The position numbers were made by a program, and so were the translations under genes. From the NCBI GenBank assembly GCA_031296915.1, contig JAVDPC010000010.1:124001-188000 (forward strand): a DNA stretch of 64,000 bases. The letters run 5' to 3'. This DNA comes from Cerasicoccus frondis (lineage in GTDB: Bacteria > Verrucomicrobiota > Verrucomicrobiia > Opitutales > Cerasicoccaceae). Below the pieces are notes generated by a model. The model saw only the letters and a list, made by a program, of their open reading frames with translations, did no database searches and was not told where the DNA came from. This document shows positions 17,235-24,943 of the stretch, in pieces (the first letter of the stretch is position 1; every line of letters begins with the position of its first letter).

Positions 17235-18372
17235 GGGCGACCTCCCGATACACCGCCTCACATTGCGCCGCCACCTCGTCCCAGCGATACTGCGCCGCCC
17301 ATTCAATTCCCTGCGCAACGCGTTGGCTACGCTCGTTAGCTTGCATGGCGCCCAGTTGCACCAATGCGCTCGTCATCCCCTCAACAGACATCGGATCAAA
17401 GCGCAATGCTGCCGGGCCATTGACTTCACACAAGCTTGTCGCATCCGAGGCCGCCACCAACGAACCGCAGGCCTGCGCCTCAATCACGGGAAAGCCAAAG
17501 CCCTCCATCAGAGAAGGAAATACCAATGCTTCAGCCGCGCCATACCACAAAGGCAGCTCATCGTCCTCCACGAAGCCCGCCATGCGAATCGCAGCACTAT
17601 GCGCCGACGCCTCGATTGTTTCATCAATGACCTCTTTACCATGCCAAGGCGCCCCGCCTAAAACCAAATCCCAATCGAGCCCAGTGGCTTCCCGAAACTG
17701 GCTGAAAGCCTGAATCAAGCGCACGTGATTCTTCGCCGGATGCTCGAAACGCGCGATGTAAATCAAGTAGGGCTTATCCAAGCCATGCTTTTTACGAAAC
17801 GCCTCAACCGTCGCCGCTTTCGGTGGTTGAAATCGCGCGTGGTCGATTCCGTTGGGAATGACCCGCAGGCGCGAAGGCGCAACTTCCAGATAGTGCTGAA
17901 TGTCCTCTCCCGCCGTCGCGCTTACCGCGATCACGCGATCCATCCGTCGCGCAATCCAGGGCGTCACTTTACGACCAAAGAAGCCGCGCAGCGCATCATA
18001 TTTATCCGCCATGATGAACGGCGCGCAGTCGTGGATAGTCGCCACCTGCGGCGCCGTGCAGTTGATCAGCATGCGACGGTAGCTCGGAATGTGCACCACA
18101 TCGTAGCCCCCACGACGAATGATACCTGGCAGCGATGCCTGATGCCATAGTAGATTCAGGACACCACGGCTCGCAGCCGCTGGAATGCTTACCCACTGAG
18201 CATCCGGGATTACCGGAAAATGATCACGGTCTGCATCAAGCCCAGCAATGTGTATTTCCAAGCCACGCGCAGCCAGCGCCTCAGTTAATGCAATCACGTA
18301 ACGACCTACGCCAGACCGCCCGCCTTGTATCATGCCCGCTGACAAGAGAACCTTAATTGCCTGCCTTTCCAT
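17227..18372 (-). CDS. Glycosyltransferase family 4
   Basis: About 381 residues, GT-B fold: GGRSGVGRYVIALTEAL in the acceptor domain, VIPNGIDHARF and the E-x7-E motif in EGFGFPVIEAQACGSLVAAS. It probably adds a sugar to the EPS repeat unit. The ATG at 18372 (MERQAIKVLLSAG) overlaps the upstream GT-STAS gene by 20 bases; a longer frame starting at 18411 is possible but would overlap by 59 bases. Confidence 0.87.
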   Translation of the reverse strand: MERQAIKVLLSAGMIQGGRSGVGRYVIALTEALAARGLEIHIAGLDADRDHFPVIPDAQWVSIPAAASRGVLNLLWHQASLPGIIRRGGYDVVHIPSYRRMLINCTAPQVATIHDCAPFIMADKYDALRGFFGRKVTPWIARRMDRVIAVSATAGEDIQHYLEVAPSRLRVIPNGIDHARFQPPKAATVEAFRKKHGLDKPYLIYIARFEHPAKNHVRLIQAFSQFREATGLDWDLVLGGAPWHGKEVIDETIEASAHSAAIRMAGFVEDDELPLWYGAAEALVFPSLMEGFGFPVIEAQACGSLVAASDATSLCEVNGPAALRFDPMSVEGMTSALVQLGAMQANERSQRVAQGIEWAAQYRWDEVAAQCEAVYREVAHG

Positions 18373-19804
18373 CGGAATGTTCCGGCAAAAACTCTTCCAG
18401 GCAAAGCACATTCAAGATGCGACGCATGGGCGGAGTTGGCGCTATTATTTTTACACCGCCGCCACGCTCCAGCAAACGACGGCGGGCGACCAACAACGCC
18501 GTCACCCCACTGCTATCAATAAATGTGATCTTCGAGCAATCAACCAACAGAAGATACGCGGCTGGCTGACCGTCAATCAGCGAACACAAACGGGCGTTCA
18601 ATTCGTCTACGTTGGATTTATCATACCATTCAGCCAGTTGAAAATGGAGAACCTCCTCGCCTTTGCTGACCGGTTCGCCAGCCATTAAACCGGCGCTGAA
18701 TTCCACCTCGGAAGCATAGAACTGAAAGAGCGAATCCAGCCTGACCGCTTTCAGCACATTCATCACCGTATCCGATGGCTTCAACACCGCAAAGACCTGA
18801 TCCGCCTCCTTCGCTTTCCTCGCTAGCCCAGCCAAGGCGCCCATGCCGCCGCTGTCCATAAACTCAACCCCGCTCAAATCCAGCAGCAGCGGTTGGCTCC
18901 AATCCTCAGGTTGCTCAAGTTCGTCCATCGTCGCGCGTTCCACGGAACCGCGCCAACGAATGAGCCGATAGGAGACTTCGGCTGGTGGCTCGTGCGTTGG
19001 GGATTCAGGTGCAGGCAAATCTTGGCGACGCTTCGTCAGCAACTGCTTCATCGTCACCCAACCCAGAAAAAGAAAGTCGCGAAAATAACGACTAAACAAA
19101 CGCTTGGGATTCGTCCCCATTCGCCAAAGCCACTCTAGGCCGGTCGACTGCATCCAGCCAGGCGCCCTCACCTGCTTGCCCGAAACAAAGTCCAGCGAAG
19201 CGCCAATGCCAATGCTCAGCGCTGCGCCTGCGCGCTGGTGAAATAAATAGATCCAGTCTTCCTGCTTCGGGCAACCCAGCGCGACCAAAAGTAAATCCGC
19301 ACCTGACGCCTTAATGCGCTGCACAACGGCTTCATTGTCCCAGTCCTGCACTTTGCCCATTGGCGGTGATTCATACCCGGCAATTTTTAAATTCGGCATG
19401 CGCTCGCTCAAGATTTCAGCCACTTCCGCGAGCGTCTGGTCATCACTCCCGAAGAAGTAAACCCGCTTGTTCATCTCAACGCAAATCTCCAGCAATTTCG
19501 GCGTAAGATCTGAGCCCGCTACCCGCTCCCGCAATGGGTGCCCCAGAACTTTGGAGATCCAAATCAGGGGCATGCCATCGCAAACCACCCGCTTCGCGTA
19601 GAACAATATTTTGCGCAGCGACGCATTTTCATATGCCTGCGCGGCAAAGTCCACATTGGCCGTGACAAAGTAGACTGGACGATTCGCCGTCAAAGCCAAA
19701 CGACATTCGTCGAGCGCCTCCGACATCGTCAAATCATGAAAGGGCAACCCCAACAACACGGCAATGGGCGGCTCGGCGGGATCTGCGGATTTCGGAGGAC
19801 TCAT
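18353..19804 (-). CDS. WecG/TagA/CpsF glycosyltransferase fused to two STAS domains
   Basis: About 483 residues. Residues 15-240 are a GT26 enzyme: FVTANVDFAAQAYEN, the catalytic Asp motif VVCDGMPLIW, GCPKQEDW and SIGIGASLDFVSGK. Two STAS domains follow: DLSGVEFMDSGGMGALAGLA (about residue 315) and SKITFIDSSGVTALL (about residue 440). Both keep a Ser at the position phosphorylated in anti-anti-sigma factors. GT26 enzymes make the second sugar linkage of a lipid-linked unit. STAS domains are switches in partner-switching systems, so enzyme activity or localisation may be phospho-controlled. The ATG overlaps the upstream stop as ATGA. I know of no common family with this layout. Confidence 0.85.
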   Translation of the reverse strand: MSPPKSADPAEPPIAVLLGLPFHDLTMSEALDECRLALTANRPVYFVTANVDFAAQAYENASLRKILFYAKRVVCDGMPLIWISKVLGHPLRERVAGSDLTPKLLEICVEMNKRVYFFGSDDQTLAEVAEILSERMPNLKIAGYESPPMGKVQDWDNEAVVQRIKASGADLLLVALGCPKQEDWIYLFHQRAGAALSIGIGASLDFVSGKQVRAPGWMQSTGLEWLWRMGTNPKRLFSRYFRDFLFLGWVTMKQLLTKRRQDLPAPESPTHEPPAEVSYRLIRWRGSVERATMDELEQPEDWSQPLLLDLSGVEFMDSGGMGALAGLARKAKEADQVFAVLKPSDTVMNVLKAVRLDSLFQFYASEVEFSAGLMAGEPVSKGEEVLHFQLAEWYDKSNVDELNARLCSLIDGQPAAYLLLVDCSKITFIDSSGVTALLVARRRLLERGGGVKIIAPTPPMRRILNVLCLEEFLPEHSDGKAGN

Positions 19805-21015
19805 GATACGGGCTGTAGAGCGTTTAGTTTCTCGACAAGACGAGCGCCCAGCGCACGCCAAGTATACGCGTTGAGCACCTTACGGCGACCGGCCTTCGCC
19901 TGCGAATGCCGCAGTTCGGCGTTACCAGCCAGTTGCAAGCAGGCATTGGCAAAAGCCTCCGCCGAATCAGCCAATGTAATGTCCTGATCCGGCGCAAAAT
20001 CCAGCCCCTGTGCGCCCAGTGTGGTCGACACCACCGGATTGCCCATTGAGAGCCCCTCGACAATCTTCAACCGCGTGCCTCCGCCAATACGTAATGGCAC
20101 TACCTGCATCCATGCCTTCTGATAATAGGGGCGCACGTCCGGCACCTCGCCAGCAAATTGGACTCCCGGTCGCGCAGCGTAAGCCATCACCTCATCCGTG
20201 GGATTTTTGCCGACCAGAATAAGTCGGTAGTCGGGCAGCCCCTTTAAGATACGCTCATGGATCTCGTCAAAATACCAGCGCATGGCGTCGGTATTCGGCG
20301 TGTAGTCCAGGGCGCCGCAAAACAGGGCGCTGGGAAATGCGGTTGGCTGCGGCGGCCAATCGTCGGCGCTAAAGAAATCCGTATTCGCGCCATTAGGGAG
20401 GACGAAGACTTTGTCCGGCAAACTCAGGCGTTCGTCCAGAAATTCTTTATCCTCCACCCCACACACGACTTCCAAGTCAATGGCTTCCATCACATGACGC
20501 TCGACCTGAGACATTTTCCACAGATTCTCACGCCGCATAAACTTGCCCCACATGGTATCCGGCAAAGTCGCCAACTCTTCCTGCTGAAATAGCCAGTCGA
20601 CGCGACTACGGTCCATGATCAGTTGGCCATGCCCACAAAAATGCGCGTCAATGTAGGGCCACAAAACAATATCAACCCAGTAGACGATGTCATATTCCTG
20701 CCCGGCAATGAAATCGCCCAGGGCTTCATTGACTGCATCCGACCACCAGTGCCGAATAGTCGTGGGCGTCAGGTTCCACACGCGGTCAGTCCAAAACGAC
20801 GGCCAGGGCGGATGCTGGAATTGGCAAAACTCAACCCGCCCACAAAAACCGGCAAAACGGTCTTTGTGCTGCGCGTCTTCCGCCTCCGACGACAGACAAA
20901 AAAGGTCGACGTCATACACGCCAGCCAAATGCTCCGTCAGGTGGTAGACACGCTGGAAGGTGCCCCGTCGTATGGGAAACGGCACATAGGGCAAGATAAC
21001 CAGCATCCGCTTCAT
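19801..21015 (-). CDS. Glycosyltransferase (GT4-like, PEP-CTERM/EpsH-locus type)
   Basis: A 404-residue GT-B glycosyltransferase. The start MLVILPYVPFPIRRGTFQRV followed by YHLTEHLA resembles sugar transferases found with exosortase loci. The donor half has FVLPNGANTDFF, FCGALDYTPNTDAM and GGGTRLKIVEGLSMGNPVVS. It should act on the EPS repeat unit. It is four bases after the nucleotidyltransferase-like gene and overlaps the GT-STAS gene by four. Confidence 0.82.
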   Translation of the reverse strand: MKRMLVILPYVPFPIRRGTFQRVYHLTEHLAGVYDVDLFCLSSEAEDAQHKDRFAGFCGRVEFCQFQHPPWPSFWTDRVWNLTPTTIRHWWSDAVNEALGDFIAGQEYDIVYWVDIVLWPYIDAHFCGHGQLIMDRSRVDWLFQQEELATLPDTMWGKFMRRENLWKMSQVERHVMEAIDLEVVCGVEDKEFLDERLSLPDKVFVLPNGANTDFFSADDWPPQPTAFPSALFCGALDYTPNTDAMRWYFDEIHERILKGLPDYRLILVGKNPTDEVMAYAARPGVQFAGEVPDVRPYYQKAWMQVVPLRIGGGTRLKIVEGLSMGNPVVSTTLGAQGLDFAPDQDITLADSAEAFANACLQLAGNAELRHSQAKAGRRKVLNAYTWRALGARLVEKLNALQPVS

Positions 21016-21019
21016 GACG

Positions 21020-22111
21020 TTAACTGTAATAGCTCCACCAAGTCTCGTAAATATCGGAAATTGATTTTAAATCAGTTTTTTTGATCGGCAGGCATTTGCC
21101 AATCTGGTCCAAGTTCGGAACGGGCGAATTCAGTTGCGTCAGCGCACGCATCAGAGCGCCTCGCGGGTAGTCTGACACTGGGTTCAACCAGGCGCCTCGT
21201 TTAATACGATCACGCAATGCCAGCAGTAAGCAATGAATTTTTGATTCCTGGGGGAAGAGGCGCTTTGGGCATCGGGCGTAGGCTGTAGCATCCGCAAATG
21301 TAGACCCGATGCGTTCACTTTCCACCGCCAAAAACACGGTTAACCAGAGTGCGCGAAGGCGTTCGTTTTGCACGGCAAGATCCAAGTCCGCAGTTGGCTC
21401 ATGCGGCCTTTGCTTAAAGGCGACTCCCGTTCGGTGAAGCTCGCGAATCTCATCTGTCGCCAAGGGCGAGTCGAGTTGGGCAAACCGCTCACCCCTCACT
21501 TCACAGAAGGCGTCATGCTGGCCAGCCATGCACAGCAACGCATCGCCCAAGGAAAGCGCGAGCTTCATGTGTTGCCGATAAATGAAGTCGCGCGCGGCCA
21601 CGTCATCCAATCGGCAACGCGCGAAGAACAAACCCGATCCACGGTTCCAAAGCAAACGCGTCGCTTCAATCGGCGCGATGAGCTCAGGCTTCATCATAGG
21701 CTGCCAGGCAGCCAAGTAATCCTCGGGTCCAACCACGACGCAATGGCCCATCACCAAGTCAAAAAACATCATGGAGCGCTCAGCGCCTTCCAGCTTACTC
21801 GGCGCCAGGCATGTCACTTCGACATCGATGCCGAGCGCTTCGCTTTCGACACGCTCATACTCCCTCACCGTGCTCAGTAATTCCGGATCATCCGGCGTGG
21901 GTGAAAAGAGGAAATAGTCCAAGTCATTATACAGTCCAGGCTCTACACTCGTCAGGTCTACACCACCTTCGCCACGGCCATACCCCCCACCTAAAATCAA
22001 TGCTTCAACCGCCAAGCTACTTTGCGATGCAAAGTTTTTCTGAGTACGCGCAACATGAGCGTCCAGTTTCTTCAACAGGGAAGGGTATGTCCCGTTGAAA
22101 AAACGACCCAT
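21020..22111 (-). CDS. Nucleotidyltransferase-fold protein of unknown substrate
   Basis: About 363 residues. The N-terminal part has a Pol-beta-type nucleotidyltransferase signature: ILGGGYGRGEGG, then NDLDYFLF about 25 residues later and a third acidic element in LGIDVEVTCL. The rest is mostly helical and unrecognised. It could transfer a nucleotide to a protein or small molecule, or be an inactive relative. It sits between the free STAS protein and a glycosyltransferase. The ATG at 22111 (MGRFFNGTYP) lies four bases after the STAS stop; a TTG at 22132 is the alternative. Confidence 0.55.
   Translation of the reverse strand: MGRFFNGTYPSLLKKLDAHVARTQKNFASQSSLAVEALILGGGYGRGEGGVDLTSVEPGLYNDLDYFLFSPTPDDPELLSTVREYERVESEALGIDVEVTCLAPSKLEGAERSMMFFDLVMGHCVVVGPEDYLAAWQPMMKPELIAPIEATRLLWNRGSGLFFARCRLDDVAARDFIYRQHMKLALSLGDALLCMAGQHDAFCEVRGERFAQLDSPLATDEIRELHRTGVAFKQRPHEPTADLDLAVQNERLRALWLTVFLAVESERIGSTFADATAYARCPKRLFPQESKIHCLLLALRDRIKRGAWLNPVSDYPRGALMRALTQLNSPVPNLDQIGKCLPIKKTDLKSISDIYETWWSYYS
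22019..22035. repeat. 17-bp hairpin palindrome ACTTTGC-GAT-GCAAAGT, copy 1
   Basis: Seven-base arms around a three-base centre, inside the nucleotidyltransferase-like gene. Copies with the complementary centre ATC occur at 36960 and 51192, and a half copy (CGATGCAAAGTTTTTC) at 29296-29311. Confidence 0.5.
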
Positions 22112-22115
22112 GGCG

Positions 22116-22427
22116 CTAGCTTTCCAAGGCAAATACGGAGTTGAGTCGGAGCAGCTCCAGAACGCTCATGACCTCTGGATGCACGTTTCTAAGCGCCAAC
22201 GGGCGGATGTCAGGGTGAAGCGCGTTGTTTAAATGCAGCAATGCGCCTAAGCCCGAGCTGTCAATAAACTCAAGCTGATCACAGTCCACCAGCACCTTCC
22301 CATTTTGTGGAAAACGCACCGATTTCAGCTCCTGCTTAAACTCTGCCGCGTTGGCTGCTTCGAGGTGAGATGTCTGCAAACTGAGCACCAGTTCCTCGCC
22401 GTGTTGAGATGTTTCAAAAATAGGCAT
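22116..22427 (-). CDS. STAS-domain protein (anti-sigma-factor-antagonist type, SypA-like)
   Basis: A 103-residue single STAS domain. The conserved loop LEFIDSSGLGALL contains the candidate phosphorylation site Ser 57. Such proteins bind an RsbW-type kinase when unphosphorylated and are released when phosphorylated; a PP2C phosphatase resets them. The window supplies a matching kinase-phosphatase at 28445. In Vibrio fischeri the comparable SypA/SypE pair controls EPS biofilm. It is the first gene of the minus EPS operon, 95 bases from the divergent priming transferase. Confidence 0.88.
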   Translation of the reverse strand: MPIFETSQHGEELVLSLQTSHLEAANAAEFKQELKSVRFPQNGKVLVDCDQLEFIDSSGLGALLHLNNALHPDIRPLALRNVHPEVMSVLELLRLNSVFALES

Positions 22428-22473
22428 TACAATAGTTAAGGGGTAAAACTAGTAGTAAATCACTATTCTTTCC

Positions 22474-22502
22474 TTGGCAATGCAAGACTACATATATTTA
22501 AT
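22474..22502 (+). promoter_or_regulatory. Sigma-70-type promoter of the plus-strand EPS/regulatory operon
   Basis: TTGGCA at 22474 and TTTAAT at 22497 are each one base off the consensus and are separated by 17 bases. AAGGA at 22508 precedes the ATG at 22523. The 95-base gap must also hold the promoter of the divergent STAS operon, for which I see only weak elements. Confidence 0.6.
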
Positions 22503-22522
22503 ACATTAAGGATCAACACGCT

Positions 22523-23251
22523 ATGCCTGACGACGAATTGAATCCCACCCTCAACGAGTTCTGGTCAAGTAACGAAGGACGACTGGAAATCGATAAATGG
22601 CGAAAGAAAATGCGTCGCAAAATTTCGCTATGGCGGGCAACCGTTATGCTCAGCGAAACCGGAAAGCGCACACTCGACATACTCGGGTCGGGCGTCGCAC
22701 TGCTTTGCTTTTCGCCGATATTTGCCGCCACAGCATTACTCATTAAAATAGAAGATCGCGGCCCGATCATCTTCTCACAAACGCGCATTGGGGAAAAAGG
22801 ACGCGCGTTCCAATGCCTCAAGTTTCGCTCGATGGTCGTCAACGCAGATCAAATTAAAGAGCAGCTCACCGAGCAGAACCAGCACGAGGCGGGAGTGACC
22901 TTTAAAATGAAAGACGACCCGCGCATCACGAAAGTCGGCAAATACATTCGCAAGCTATCTATCGACGAATTTCCTCAGTTCTACAATGTATTACGCGGCG
23001 ACATGTCGCTCGTGGGCCCACGCCCTCCCGTGCCCAAAGAAGTCGCCGAGTACAAGGCCTTCCATCTGCGACGCCTGATGGTCAAACCAGGCATCACCTG
23101 CTTGTGGCAAATTGGCGGTCGCGCAGAAATTGATTTCGAGGGACAAGTCCGCCTCGACTTGCAGTACATCACTTCGCAAAGCCTGAAGCAGGACATCCTT
23201 ATTCTATTAAAGACCGTGCCCGCCGTGATCCTTGGAAAGGGGGCGTATTAA
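22523..23251 (+). CDS. Undecaprenyl-phosphate sugar phosphotransferase (priming transferase)
   Basis: A 242-residue bacterial sugar transferase of the short, single-hairpin type. It has a membrane segment (residues 50-75, LDILGSGVALLCFSPIFAAT), then QTRIGEKG, KFRSM, KLSIDEFPQFYNVLRGDMSL, VGPRPP and PGITCLWQIGGR. It transfers a sugar phosphate to undecaprenyl phosphate and so begins the EPS repeat unit. An N-terminal 40-residue hydrophilic extension is present. First gene of the plus operon, with its own promoter; its stop is directly followed by the next ATG. Confidence 0.92.
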   Translation: MPDDELNPTLNEFWSSNEGRLEIDKWRKKMRRKISLWRATVMLSETGKRTLDILGSGVALLCFSPIFAATALLIKIEDRGPIIFSQTRIGEKGRAFQCLKFRSMVVNADQIKEQLTEQNQHEAGVTFKMKDDPRITKVGKYIRKLSIDEFPQFYNVLRGDMSLVGPRPPVPKEVAEYKAFHLRRLMVKPGITCLWQIGGRAEIDFEGQVRLDLQYITSQSLKQDILILLKTVPAVILGKGAY

Positions 23252-24403
23252 ATGAGCGACGCCAAGCCTGATACGTTGACTCTCGTCTGCCCCGACTGGC
23301 GCCAACAAGAGTTCCCGCTTCGCTTGCCGGACCCATTTGTCCTCTGGCCCGTAGGCGATCAACCACTGCTTTACCATTGGTTTGACCACGCCTTGGACCA
23401 AGGCTTCAAGCACGTCCGCATACTCGCTGCGGATCGCCCCAATCGAGTCAGGGACGCCGTTAAGCAAGCAACGCTTTGGCCGATCACCATTGAGGTCACC
23501 ACCGTTTCCAAAACAAGCGCACAGGATGGCGAGCTGATGCGCGGGCTCCCGAATCAAAACGCCTTGGTCGCGCCGCAAGATGAGTGGGAGTTGCTCAATT
23601 ATTGGCAGCACATGGACAACACTTGGCTTGCCTCAGCCAACGATGAAGCGCTCGACGTCAGTTTGTCTGTTGGTCGACTTTGCCGCATTCACCCAACGGC
23701 AATATTGAATCCCCCCTACCTGATTGGCGATCACGTCGCGGTGGGGCCTGGCGCAGTCATCGGCCCCAACGCAATCCTGGGCAATGACTCACTCGTGGCC
23801 GAAAACACCATTGTCCGCAATGCCCGCGTCATGCCCCATACATTCCTGGGCGCACACTTGACGCTGGAGAATGCCGTCTTGTTCGGACGTGTGCTCTATA
23901 ATAGTAAGCACAAAGCGCGTGTTGAACGCATTGAGTCGTTCATTGCCGACTCCATCACACCAACGGCAACGCGGACTCCGTGGAAGGAGCGCATAACCGC
24001 CTTTGGTTGGTGGCTCCGCTTTCGCCTGCGGCTTTGCCTGGGCTTGCCAGAAAACTCACCGCAGATTTCGCGCAATGACCAACGCTATCCCGGGCTCGCC
24101 CAAGCGCCCCTCTGGGCCGCGCGTCTGCCACGGCTTTGGGCAGCCGCCTGCGGACGTATGCGGCTGTTCGGCCCTCTGCCCCGCTCAGACGAGCAATTGG
24201 AATCCCTGCCCCCCGAGTGGCAAGCCATCCTCCGCGACGCCACGCCAGGCGCCATAGCTTACAGCGATTGCCTGGGCTGCCATGATCCCACCGATCCCTC
24301 CGAGGCGCTGCACGCGGTTTATCAAATCACGCATCCGGAGCAAACCAACCCGCAGTGTCGCTATTTTCTACAACAGCTAACCCATCAACAAGGACCCGTA
24401 TGA
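23252..24403 (+). CDS. Sugar nucleotidyltransferase/left-handed beta-helix protein with degenerate sugar-transferase tail
   Basis: A 383-residue protein. The N-terminal 150 residues resemble a nucleotidyltransferase domain of the GlmU kind, but I do not see the usual Gly-rich activation loop. Residues about 150-215 show hexapeptide repeats (IHPTAILN, GPGAVIGPNAILGNDS). The C-terminal part has GRMRLFGPLPRSDEQLESLP and, 10 residues later, ATPGAIAYSD. This echoes GDMSLVGPRPP and KPGITCLWQ of the preceding transferase and suggests a decayed second sugar-transferase half. It could be a regulatory or scaffold subunit of the priming enzyme. Its stop overlaps the H-NOX start by four bases. Confidence 0.6.
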   Translation: MSDAKPDTLTLVCPDWRQQEFPLRLPDPFVLWPVGDQPLLYHWFDHALDQGFKHVRILAADRPNRVRDAVKQATLWPITIEVTTVSKTSAQDGELMRGLPNQNALVAPQDEWELLNYWQHMDNTWLASANDEALDVSLSVGRLCRIHPTAILNPPYLIGDHVAVGPGAVIGPNAILGNDSLVAENTIVRNARVMPHTFLGAHLTLENAVLFGRVLYNSKHKARVERIESFIADSITPTATRTPWKERITAFGWWLRFRLRLCLGLPENSPQISRNDQRYPGLAQAPLWAARLPRLWAAACGRMRLFGPLPRSDEQLESLPPEWQAILRDATPGAIAYSDCLGCHDPTDPSEALHAVYQITHPEQTNPQCRYFLQQLTHQQGPV

Positions 24404-24933
24404 AAGGCATGGTATTCACCGAACTACTCGACATGGTCGAAGACAAATTTGGCATCGATATGGTGGACTCGATTCTTGAGGACGCCGACTTGCCGGTCTC
24501 GCACGGCGCTTACACCGCAGTAGGCACCTACCCCCACGAAGAAATTGTCTCCATCGTCATGCAGCTCAGCAAGCATTCCGGCCTACCGCCGGACGCCTTG
24601 CTAAAGGTTTTTGGCGAGCATTTGTTTGCGCGTTTTCATGGTGCCTATCCGCAGTTCTTCAGTGGTTCCACCAGCTCGTTTGATTTCCTGCAGAACATCG
24701 ACCAATACATCCACGTCGAAGTGCGCAAGCTCTACCCGGACGCCGAATTGCCCGCCTTTGACTGTGAGCGCAACGGCAACCAACTGAAAATGGTCTACAC
24801 CTCCACGCGACACATGGAGTCATTCGCCGAAGGGTTGATCCGAGGATGCCTGAGCCACTTTGGCGAGGAGGCCGATATTACCTGTGAGTCTGTCGACGAC
24901 AATACTTCCATTTTCAACGTCACGCTGCGCTAG
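24400..24933 (+). CDS. H-NOX (HNOB) haem nitric-oxide-binding sensor protein
   Basis: A 177-residue protein with the full H-NOX signature: MKGMVFTELLDMVEDKFG at the start, proximal haem ligand His 105 in IHVEVRKLYP, Pro 118, and Tyr 133/Ser 135/Arg 137 of the YxSxR haem-propionate motif. Phe 142 occupies the place of the distal Tyr that stabilises oxygen in O2-binding members, so NO selectivity is likely (inference from alignment by eye). The start at 24400 follows AGGA by five bases and overlaps the EPS gene stop (ATGA). The next gene is a hybrid kinase ten bases on, the usual H-NOX partner type. Confidence 0.93.
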   Translation: MKGMVFTELLDMVEDKFGIDMVDSILEDADLPVSHGAYTAVGTYPHEEIVSIVMQLSKHSGLPPDALLKVFGEHLFARFHGAYPQFFSGSTSSFDFLQNIDQYIHVEVRKLYPDAELPAFDCERNGNQLKMVYTSTRHMESFAEGLIRGCLSHFGEEADITCESVDDNTSIFNVTLR

Positions 24934-24943
24934 AAAACGACCG

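Noticed and set aside
22471..22500. Sigma-54 promoter (TGGCA...) in the divergent gap
   Set aside because: TGGCA is present but no TTGC element at the required distance; the sigma-70 reading with 17-base spacing fits better.
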